Of a stretch of 64,000 nucleotides of DNA, positions 51,650-61,450 are shown in pieces. Position 1 is the first letter of the stretch. Each line of letters begins with the position of its first letter. The stretch covers positions 9,232,920 through 9,296,919 of the forward strand of contig PTFA01000012.1 of NCBI GenBank assembly GCA_003342895.1, written 5' to 3'. Under the pieces are notes generated by a model. It worked only from the letters and a program-made list of their open reading frames with translations, was not told where the DNA came from and made no database searches. The position numbers were made by a program, and so were the translations under genes. Source of the DNA: Casuarius casuarius (Eukaryota > Chordata > Aves > Casuariiformes > Casuariidae).

Positions 51650-51895
51650 ATCTAAACGAGCTCGAGCGCAGGAGTCTTTCCCCGTTAGCCTTTGCCTTGC
51701 CGCCTCTCTGCCGGCATTGCTGTATCTGAAGCCCGGGGCCAGGGCGGCCCCGGCTCCCGGCCCCACTGTGGCCCGGGGAGCTGGCACCAGCCTGCAGCAG
51801 CGCTGCCCTACAACGCCCGGCCGGGAAGCCAAGTGCTTTGGAAAGACGCTGGCAGCAAGAGACAAAAGGTCTCCTCTGGAAAGCAAGCGGTAGCA
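51650..51895. promoter_or_regulatory. Second CpG-island-like patch
   Basis: About 17 CpGs by eye in 240 bases, including a very GC-rich core (51730-51825) with ccccgg and ggccggg type elements resembling GC-box DNA. It lies about 0.5 kb from the first patch, so the two may be one interrupted island. Long frames cross it in several readings (for example 51633-52136 minus), a side effect of the high GC. No protein was recognised. Confidence 0.42.
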
Positions 51896-53999
51896 GTATG
51901 TTGGACCACTGGCTGTCCACTGGGCACTGTTTTAAATTTCTGCTATTGTACACGCACACACAAACATATACAGTGTTTAAGTACATAGTCATTTTTATGG
52001 TCTTTTGTAGTGTTTTTAAACTGGAAAACCGTCCAAATTTTATATTATATGATTTTTTTAAAGTCCAGCCACTGTAATTTCTAACTCTTAATTTCACAAG
52101 CAAGATGGAACTTGCTTTTTTTTTAAATAACAGCACAGAAGAATATTATGCTGTAACTGAGTTACTGTTTGAAACATATGTATAACTTTGTTAAAAAACA
52201 CTTACTGTACCAGTGTTCAGCCATATTGACTGGTTTGTTGGACAGATCAGTTTTACTGTGTGACTAAGGCATATATAATGGTTTTATTTATTTTATAATT
52301 TAATTCCATGCTTTGTAATACATACAACATCCTGAGGATACCCTTTTCATAAGATAAAGAGCCTCTAAATTCAAGCAGAATGATACCCACTTATTTCAAT
52401 CCTCTATTACGGAATGGCAGAGCCCCCTCAGTAACTAACAATTTCCATTTAAGAGCTGCTTTCTACCTGAGGATACATGATAAAAATATTTCTGTAAATA
52501 AAGATATAAAAATAAAGATTTATTATAAGATTCAGATGGATTATTTTTCTACATACATATTTTAAATTTAAAACCCAAATAGCATTTTTCTCCAGAACAT
52601 TGTTTTACAAAGACCTGACAAAGTGTCTTTTCAAAGCAATTAATTATAGATTAAGTATTACAAGAATTTAAGTTTTGCCACTATAACAGAACCCTATGGC
52701 AATACATTCACTGACTGCTCTATGTTAGGCTAAGAAATGTCAGTAGCAGTTTTACTATGAAATCCTTTGTGGAAAAAATAAAAAATCATCTACAATCTCT
52801 CAACAAACAAAAGATTTCTTGTATTATTTAGGAGAGAATTATTATACTTATTCCTACGTGATAAAGCAAACGCATTAGCACATAAAGTGTGTTAAAGATG
52901 AACAGTGCCTTTAAGAAATGTAAATTTATCACACTTCACTAAGGCTGTACGTGTACACATGGATCAAAATGAGCTTCTCAGCTGTAGATTTTATTTTCAC
53001 AGAATTAGGGCCATCTCACCCCAGCACACAGTTATTTAATTAGTATTAGCATGGATTCCATCAGCAAGACCAGCTTCATCAACAACTCCCATTAGCTTCA
53101 GTAAGATGCCACAATCTTTGTTACTTAAGGATAATTTCAATATTAAGATGAACTGACGAATCACTGTTTTTTCACCGGTTATAAACAACACAAAGGGAGC
53201 AACAATGAAATAAAAAAGAGATGTATGTAGTGCACTATGGTGACATCTTGTGTTGTATCTCAGATGGGTGATAAAAGCATATAAAAAGGTAAGGCAATAA
53301 CTGTGGGCACGACTGCTTTTTTCCTGCATAGTGTTTGAGCATATAAGTAATTTACAAATCATAAAAATACTTAATGTTACTGAAAAAATAAAAGTAACTG
53401 GCTATAAAAAGGACTATTCAACTGAAACCTTCCAAAGTACAGAATCAGACGGGACAAGGACTGGGCACTTTCATGGAAGGAATTTACTAGAGAGCAACAT
53501 CACAAATAAGGCTTTTTATGTAAAGGATGATCTGAATTAAGAGACCTGGGACTTTAGGCAACTGTGCAAGAGAACAGATAATTCAGAAATGCTGGGAAAT
53601 GTGTTAGCAGCTATCTTGGGCAGAGGAAGCAACTAGCACTGGGACTCCTTTAGGGCTAATTTTAACTAGCAGACTGAGAACATGAAGTTGAAGGCAACGT
53701 AATAAAAGTGATTATGAAAAAAAGAGGTCAAAATGTTTAGGAGACCAACGGCAACAAAACTAAAACAAAACAAAAGTGGACTTGAAGAAAGCAGACTCAG
53801 AGAATTGGTTATACACTGTGCGAATCCCAAGTCTTGAACTAACTAGTTTCCTTCCTTCTTTCTCTATTTCTGATCATTAGAGAAAAAAATTACTGGAAAA
53901 ACAAGCACAATTTATCTGAATGAGGAAGAAGAGCAAGAAGAAGCCATTCTGGGTAAATCATAACACTTAAACTCAGAAGCAATTACATAGGAATGGATA
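51896..53999. other. AT-rich intronic stretch, nothing recognised
   Basis: AT-rich sequence. The right-hand part (from about 53700) may include further degenerate CR1 sequence leading into the copy annotated from 54000. No gene was recognised. Confidence 0.45.
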
Positions 54000-55080
54000 C
54001 TACGTCAAACGAGTAAGCATAAGTGTGACCACATAGGGACAAAATCAGAAAGAACCAGGCACAAACTGAAACAACACTAGCAAGGGACAAAAACCAACCA
54101 AGAGTATGCTCTAAGTATGCTCAGTAATTGCAGGAAGACATAGGAAGGTACTGGATGATCATTCAATAGCAAAGGAAATCTGCCAACACGTGATTCTGAA
54201 CAGACCAGAATTAAATGCCCTTTTTGCTTCAGTCTTCACTAGACGAATCACCTATGATCAGATGGCTAACACAATTACAACAATAACAAAGCCTCAAACT
54301 GACATGAACAATGGACTAAAATGTATGCTCATTAAATCAAAAAAACAGATTGGAGGGCTGAATTAGAATTCAGAATAAAATCAAGCAATTGTAGAAATGA
54401 TTAAAAAATACGATGAAATTCAATGAGGACAAGTGAAAAGTTCTACATTTAGGAATAATCAAATCAACAGAGCTCCCATAATTACTCTTAAAGCCACTTA
54501 AGAATAATCAACTGAATAAATACAGAATAGGGAGCAACTGAAGAAAAACATCTAGGAACTGTAATTTATAATACACTGAAGATGGATGAATATTAGCATG
54601 CTGTTATAAAATAGGCAATCATCATGTAAGAGTGTATAACCTGAAAAACTGCAGCTTGTCAGATGCGAAGTAAAGCTTTCTCTTTATTCAGTGCTGCTGT
54701 TAAGAGTATCAGAGTCAATTCTGAACCCTTCACTTCAAGGAAGTTGTGGACTAACTGGCCCAGAGACCAGAGAAAACAGGAATACTCATCAAAGTCTGGA
54801 AAACATGATCTGCAGGCACTGCAAGGGCTAGAACTGGAGTTTTTGGGAAGAGGTGACTTAACCCCGCTCATCCACCCAAAACCCTGCAGACAGGCACAGG
54901 TTAAACTCTGTACTTTTGATCTATGAAGTGAGGTGGTCTTAAGCTGCAGTAAGAAATATTTGGTTTAAATACTAGCACAAGTTTGCCACTGGTAAGGATA
55001 ATAAAGTACTGGAATAGATTGTCCAGGAAAAAGGTCAAATCTTCAAGAAGGGAAATTTTAAAGAACAGGACAGATCCAGA
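54000..55080 (+). mobile_element. Ancient, strongly diverged CR1-type LINE copy (about 1.1 kb)
   Basis: Several blocks occur in the right order for the 3' part of a CR1/L3-type LINE read on plus. Near 54212 is a variant of the 'tttgcctcagtcttcact' block. Near 54412 is the 'gatgaaattcaa..aggacaagtgaaaagttctac' block. A degenerate 'tactcagcgctggtgaggcc..tggagtactgtgtccagttctggg' block falls near 54680-54740. The 'tggaatagattgtccaggaa' block, equivalent to tggaacaggctgcccaggga, starts near 55012. The copy is full of small indels and stops, so it is long dead. The 5' limit is uncertain, and similarity may begin near 53940. Recognition is by eye from the CR1 family pattern, not by alignment. Confidence 0.75.
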
Positions 55081-55619
55081 AAAGTCAAGATACTTCCACC
55101 CTGAGATTAACTGCAAGTTCTGTTTTCCATGGTCCTGTGGCATGTATATAGCTCTGAAAGCCTCTTAACAGCAATCACCATCATAGTCTGAAAGATGTCA
55201 TTTGGGTACAGAACATTATGCTGCTTCTGAAGAGGTGTAAGTGCTTTGGCCTCAGTCACTTCACCTTTGCAAAACAATTCCACAGCAGCTCTATTGTGCT
55301 GCAAAAATTATAAAACACCTAGAAGCACCCCAACCTTATCCAGTGTTTCTTATATTTAAATCACTCCATTTACTGTAGTGCAAGGTTTAGAAATGAAATA
55401 GGGAAGGATGAGAGAATTTAACAGAAAAATGTGAGGCAGACAAGAGGCAAGCAATGCAGCAAGGTGTAAAATGTCAGACAAACCATCTTGAGCAGGCCTT
55501 CCTTTTTCCTAAAATACAAATTCAAGCTGCACTATATCTTCTCATTTATGTACCCTAGGAGGACATAATGAATGAACAGCTAGTTCAGAATTTATTTTAG
55601 CATTGTGACAAGTTAAAAA
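55081..55619. other. Intronic stretch after the ancient CR1 copy
   Basis: No coding or repeat feature recognised; some degenerate CR1 sequence may continue into the first 50 bases. Confidence 0.45.
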
Positions 55620-56295
55620 TGACAGCTAGACAAGGTTTTCATGCCACGTCAATAAACCACCAGCCACCAGAATGCCTAACTGCAGCTAAGACAGACACAG
55701 CCGCGCAGAGCTCAGCGAAGCGACCCCCATGCTTGTACCACCTGGCCTCCTTAGTGCAGATCTCAGCACAGGAAAACTATGAAAGCATTAAGCTGAGCTC
55801 TCCAATCCCCCCACCCTCTTCTCTGATTTTGCCTTTAGTATAAGCCCCTAAATCAGACCAGAGCCCAACAGTCAGTCTCACACAATGGCTACTTCTCCCA
55901 AGCCTGTCTTATCTTGCCTCACGTGCCCTGATAACGAGCCTTCCTCCCTCTCTACCCAATGCAAAACATCCAGTACTTGTTGCATTAACTTGGCACCTTT
56001 AGGTTTGCTTGCTGACACTGCTGCTGCAGACGCCAGGACATCAGCACGCACCGGCCTCCCCTGCCGCCTTTGGACTGACTGCTGGAGCTGTGGGCATTTG
56101 TGCCGGAGCCTGACCCTGCACCGCCTTCTCTCTTCAGAAAGACAACCTAAGTCACAGGCAAACCTTAAAAAAATGCTCTGGCAGGACTCTAAGGTGACTA
56201 ATTCTTGTAAGACACCAATTATTTCATTTTTTTCAGAACTATCCACTATTTGTTCACAGTTCCTGTTAAGGAATGAACTCACACTTCCCTGAATT
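55620..56295. other. GC-richer patch open on both strands, function unknown
   Basis: This patch has higher GC than its surroundings. It carries two nearly coincident long frames, 135 codons plus (55885-56292) and 134 codons minus (55878-56282). Coincident frames of this kind usually come from codon-position symmetry rather than two genes. Neither product shows a domain I recognise. It could be an exon of a non-coding transcript or an unrecognised old repeat. CpG density is moderate near 56020-56130 and too low for a firm island call. Confidence 0.2.
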
Positions 56296-58344
56296 CTTCT
56301 TTTTCTTCTAATCTATCTACAGAAAGTATTTATTCTCTTGCCCTCAACTAGCTATAACTCATTTTGTACTGTAGCCTTTCTTCAACAATACATAAATACA
56401 AGCTAAAAACAGCTGCAGGGAGAAAACACTGATGGCTTGGCTGTTTTATTTGAGAAAGCAATGCAGTAAGACATATAGTGATACTGTACACAGCACATTA
56501 GACTACAGTGTACTTGTTTGAAGGTAAAAATACAACTAAAGTCAGCAGAGAAAGACCAGCATACTTCTATGATACTAAAGTATAAAAATCAGCTGAAAAG
56601 CTGTGTTAATGAACCTCTTCATTATATAAAATCTTGTAAGACCACCATAAGAAGACAGCATGAATTGACAAACTTTAAAAAGGATATTCAGAATTTCCAG
56701 AAAATTCAGAGGTGAGGGCTAGGGAATTTATTTGGAGATTACAAGGTCAGAAAAAGCTTCCAGAGTGCAATATACTTTCCATTAACGGCAGCAGCATGAA
56801 TTGGACTTGATTAGTGAGGCCTTATTTAGTTATGTTGTGAAAAATCTGTTTAAAAAAATTCTGTCAATATGTGGGGTTATAGTTCACAGATTTGAGCAGT
56901 GATAAAAGCAGCTTCTCAACAAGAGACCTCAGAATACAGAAGCCATTATGGAGAGAGGAGTTTTGAAGCTGTAAGAGAAAGCTATACTACACCCAGTATT
57001 AAACCTTTAGATCAAGGGCTTCCACACATGGTAGTTGTTTACAGAAAAGCCTACAGAATGAAGCAAAGTCTTTGTTAATAGACTTTTGTTAAAGTTAAGC
57101 GCAGTAAAGAAATTAGTGAAGAAGAATACTGGTAAATTGTGAAAAACACTACTTCGTAACAAGCAATTTTCTAAAAGAATGGAATCATACATCTTTAAAA
57201 AGCAACATTAATTTATTCTAAGCACAAAGCTCATTTATTTATGAGCTATTGTTGATATTCCACTTGAGAATACCATGTAAAAGCATATGGTTTCTAACAT
57301 CAAAGAGCCAAAGAATGAAACTCTTCTGAGTAAATTATGGCACAGTGGTTGCATTAATAGTGTTGTTCTTCCATCTCTAAAATTTATTTTTCTTTTACAA
57401 AATGAAGTTAAAAAACGAAAAAGATGTATTATGTTGCTTCAGCTGGTAAAGAAATATCTACGAAAATTAACATACAGGAGAAATAAATGGATTTTCACTC
57501 TAAAACTGTAACTTACAAATTGAAAGTGCTACATAGTGTTTGACAATGGAAGCAAGAGCAGTAGATTCAGGTTAAATTCAGCTTTACCATTTATTAATTT
57601 ATTGGTAACCTACTCACTGTGCATGATAAACGTTTAAATGCCAGAAATGCAAAACACTAGTGCTTTCTGGAAAAACACACAGAATTAGACCTTCACCAAT
57701 AAAAATTACAAACTTAAAATAGACTGGGCTTTGTTGCTGCTTCTAAATACAGAAAACTACTTTCCTTTTTCAGAGAAAAGCTGTCTTTACATTATGTGTC
57801 TAGCAATGGGAAACTGTGTTTGAATAATCTGAAGTGTAAAAATAATAGTTAAGTCCTATATTTTCCAGAATTGGTTGGTATTTTTGGCTGCCTTGTAAAC
57901 TCAGTATGAAGAGATGTAAAAATCAGTTTTTCAACAGGGGGGAGGAGGATTCAATACTGTTTGAAAACTGGGAATGGCTCAGTAAATTCCCTGAAGAACT
58001 GATGTTCAAAGTGGAGTAGTGATTTTTCTTAGATGTACTACTAACAACTGAAGGATGACAACACAAAGCATGATTGAACTTGTCATTGCTGGTATAAAGG
58101 ACTAAAGGACTAAACTAACACACAAGCTCCAATTCTTTGCTGTAATTTTAATCAGAAGCAAATGAAATATTAAAACAGCCTACTTCCCCTGGAATGTACT
58201 TTAGCTAATGGGTAGAGTAGATTTTATTTTTTAATTTTATTTCTACTTTAGGATTTGGGAGGGGAGGGAAATACGAGCTTAATCTCACAGCTGCCTCTCC
58301 TTCCCTCTGTATTTCTCCCAGCCTCCACTGGGAAGGGACTAAGA
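56296..58344. other. AT-rich intronic stretch, nothing recognised
   Basis: AT-rich sequence with only short open frames. No known repeat was seen until the CR1 fragment at 58345. Confidence 0.5.
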
Positions 58345-58520
58345 TGACACTGAGAGCAATTACACACTGGAACAGGTTGCCCAGAGAAGTGGTAAAATCT
58401 CCCTCACTGGAAATATTCAAGACTTGGCTGGACAGGGCCCTGGATAACCTCATCTAAGGCCTTGCTTTCAACAGAAGGTTGCATCAGGTGATCGCCAGAA
58501 GTCTCTGCCAGAAGTGGCTG
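58345..58520 (+). mobile_element. CR1 LINE fragment, short 3' piece
   Basis: Read on plus, this contains cactggaacaggttgcccag, then an 'agaagtggtaaaatctccctcactgg' block, an 'aatattcaagacttggctgg' block, and a degenerate 'gcctt..agaaggttgcatcaggtgat' tail. These are the diagnostic 3' blocks of CR1. It is better preserved than the copy at 54.0-55.1 kb, suggesting a younger insertion. It breaks off before the usual terminal octamer repeats. The open frame on the opposite strand (58205-58453) is derived from this repeat and is not a gene. Confidence 0.9.
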
Positions 58521-58772
58521 CCTTGGCTATCAAATACATTACACTGAACGAGCCTGCAGAAAACTTAAAAATATGTAAAAGGAGAAAACGTTACAGGTGT
58601 TGCTTCTGTTTTCTAAAGCGTGAAATAAGGAACCAAGTACAGAGTTTTTCTTCTCTGCTCCTTGGGTTTTTCAAACTGCTACAGCTTATTCCAAGCCATA
58701 TATTTGTTACGTTAGGTAAACAAGGTCACTAGGTAAGCAAGTGGCTATCTAAAAGAGTGCTCATGCACTCAC

Positions 58773-59087
58773 CTATGCAATAATGGCTAAAGCAGCAAAA
58801 GCAAAGAGTTGTGAATTTGCCAGTGGAGCATCAAGAAGGGATTTGTGAGAAAAGAACCACTGATCATCCAAGGATGGACCAGCAGTCTTACTGGGGGACT
58901 CCTCATCAGCTGGGTATTTACACGGGTAATTTTGATGGTGCTTGTCCAAATCTCTCTCACATTCTGTTAAATAGTTGACAGCTGGGCTGTAGTTTGAACC
59001 CAAGATGGTCACTCCTCTGCTTTCAAGTTGTGGAATGACACAGCGGTGAAGAAGATAAATGATTTCTGCATAGTACAAAACTGACAA
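58773..59087 (-). other. Exon-like open frame with plausible splice sites, unrecognised
   Basis: A minus-strand frame is open for at least 104 codons without an ATG near its start. Just upstream is an acceptor-like ggaaactgaacag, though with a weak pyrimidine tract. At its end, CATAG followed by gtgagtg is a near-consensus donor. Oddly, the in-frame stop TAG falls exactly on the last three bases before that donor, so this would be a terminal coding piece followed by a spliced UTR, or a non-coding exon. The peptide is well mixed (for example YLTECERDLDKHHQNYP). I recognise no family. It lies on the FBXL17 sense strand next to a CR1 fragment. Confidence 0.25.
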
Positions 59088-59814
59088 ACTGTTCAGTTTC
59101 CAAAAGATTTCGTAATTCTCTTATTTCTCCATTAGGACTGCATATATTTATTTTTTGGGAGGGGGAGGAAGGGAAATATTTTTATATGATTCTTGGCATT
59201 CTAGACTGATAAAAATTAAAAAATTCTTAAGATGGCCACATTGTTTTGCAGTGTACTCAATATGAGAAAACTTACTGAAAGTACAAAACTATTATCATGA
59301 ACATTTACTGACCCAAATGTAATACCTAATTAAATTATTGAGACTACATAACCAACTTGTCCTGCTACTTGTTTGTTTAAATTCAGAGATTTTATTGGTT
59401 ATCACATTAGGGACCGAGAATTATCAAGTGCATGATGCATCATATGTTGCACAGCAACAGGCGGTCCCTTGTTTATCACACAGCTATAGCAATGGGCCCA
59501 ATTTACACAACAATTACTCAGAAGTAACTTAAGAAAACTAGAGAGAGATTAATTAACTTCAGTCAAGAAATATAATGTTGTTTCTACAATGTTGTTCACT
59601 TCAGCCTCATGTCCCAAGAGTAAATATCCAATTAAAATCGAAAGTCAAGATACTAATATTAAGCACAGTATTCTACAGTACTTTTTTAATGTGTAACTAA
59701 ATATATATGCCTCACTGTAAGCAAGCACTTCATGTCTGCTGCACCACTGATATGATGCAAGGAACTGTACTGATTTTGAAAATACATATCAAACTGTATT
59801 TCAAAAAAAATGGA

Positions 59815-59960
59815 AGGATGAACTAATTATCCTGCAAGTCAAGACCCCCGCCTATTTAATTAGCAAGATCATTAGCACACAAAGGAAGCCTCAAAATTAT
59901 TTTAGACACACTTAACTCCCTTTGTGGTATGTTAATGTAACGTTAACATACAAGACACAG
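59815..59960. promoter_or_regulatory. Candidate homeodomain-site block with hairpin
   Basis: Unique sequence with TAATTAGC and CATTAGCAC type cores. It ends in an exact inverted repeat (GTATGTTAA, 7-base spacer, TTAACATAC at 59927-59951). The composition resembles conserved non-coding elements, but nothing here proves conservation. Confidence 0.2.
59927..59951. repeat. Perfect 9-bp inverted repeat, 7-base spacer
   Basis: Arms GTATGTTAA and TTAACATAC are exact reverse complements around TGTAACG. The GTTAA half-sites resemble HNF1-type palindromes (GTTAATNATTAAC), though the spacing differs. Confidence 0.88.
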
Positions 59961-60211
59961 TTTCAAACCAATGACACATGGTTCAATGAAATATTAAATA
60001 CAATAGCCAATCCCTGATCTTGTTCTTAAACAGAGTTCTTACTTGATCTGAACGAAAAACATTCCTTGTTTTCAAAGAACAAGCCTGAAGAAAAAAAAAA
60101 TGGCATTCTGCAGCTTTGGCACAAGGGCTGATTTCACTTCCCATCTAAAAACAAGGATTCGATTTCTACTATATGCACAAATTTTACCTTGCCTTCCACA
60201 AAATTACAAGT

Positions 60212-60262
60212 TAACCAAAATGAGTATAAATGAGTATAAATAACCAAATGAGTATAAAATGA
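60212..60262 (+). repeat. Short tandem array of atgagtataaa units
   Basis: Three copies of tgagtataaa, two adjacent and the third after a repeated taaccaaa element. A slippage-generated compound repeat of about 50 bp. Confidence 0.9.
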
Positions 60263-60423
60263 ATTTTACTAATCTTGAGATAAGCATATAAAGGTGTTTT
60301 GTTAAAAAACATATTGCAAAAATTGGTCCTGACAGAAAAAGAGCACAGAGAGGGATATTCACAAAGCCGAACTTTAGTTTAGCGAGGCCAGGAAACACTC
60401 CAGATGAGCAGCTCCAGCCCATT

Positions 60424-60545
60424 TGATTATCGGCGAACGGCAGGCGTTGTCCCCTCTAAGCTCCCCGACACGTGCTGTCGTTTCCAGCCCCAGGCTTCTC
60501 CCCACGAAGCTGGCTACCGCCTCCTCCAGTAGCGCTCCGGTTTGT
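60424..60545. other. Small CpG cluster
   Basis: About eleven CpGs by eye in 120 bases, in an otherwise CpG-poor intron. It is too short for a standard CpG-island call. A minus-strand frame (60374-60625) crosses it but has no recognised product. May be a regulatory patch or a remnant of a GC-rich insertion. Confidence 0.3.
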
Positions 60546-61349
60546 GCCCTGGCAACACCTCCCAAAGCATATTCCCACTGCAGTATCGAGTAGTTGTGGA
60601 AATATTGCTGAAAGAGGATAACCACAACACCTTGCTTTCAGTTAATCTCACTGTGTGTCTATACCTGCATATTTGACAACAGAAAAGACCACAGCATAGA
60701 GTCAGCTGGTATGTTTGCATTTTCACTGTTTGGGCAATTTAACAGATGGCTAAAAATCTAGCCTGCCTGTCCACTGTGCTCCTTCTGTGCAACATGCCAG
60801 AGAATATCAGTAAATCTGAATCTGCAAGCAAAAATGAAAATATCCTTAATGATTTGAAGAGGTGCAGCATCAAAATCATATCCCATGAGAACTCCTCGGT
60901 TTCCTTATTCAGTATTAATGTTTAATTAAAACAAGGAAATATGTATTTAAAAAACAAGAAAAACAAAGATTCCTAACAAAAAACTATTTTAAGAGTATTT
61001 TAAATTTCAAAATACAATTAATGTTTTAGGCTAAGCCATATCCCAGGAGTGCTTTGATTACTTAAAAAAATTGCATTTGCAAGGAAAAGAAATTCTCAGG
61101 TTTACTGTTACCGTCAAACTAAATCCTAACAAGCTGAAGTATAGAAATGTATACTTGGGACGACCAAAAGTCTTATGCCTGCCCTGCAGTAACACCACAA
61201 AAAAAAAGACAACTGAATGTCTCCTTCAACCAGTTAAATCTGACGTGAGACATCACACACAGAACTTCTTTCTAGTAATCTGATAGGGAACACGCTGGGA
61301 AAAGACAACTACAGAAGGAGAGTTCAGTAATTTCTCTATGCAGCCAGTT

Positions 61350-61450
61350 GTGATCCCTGCGAGCGCTGCTCGGAAGTTGACTACAGCCCGGCTCGTGAAG
61401 GGTGCTCCGTCCGAACGCAGCACTGCACTATACAAGAAGTTCCTTCGCCA
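61350..61450. other. Small CpG cluster
   Basis: About nine CpGs by eye in 100 bases, roughly 0.9 kb from the similar cluster at 60.4 kb. No exon or repeat recognised. Function unknown. Confidence 0.3.

Noticed and set aside
50881..52136. Provirus with two GC-rich long terminal repeats
   Set aside because: The two GC-rich patches do not look like copies of one another by eye, and no gag, pol or env-like frame lies between or beside them.
58205..58453. An 82-codon minus-strand frame
   Set aside because: Largely the antisense of the CR1 fragment at 58345-58520.
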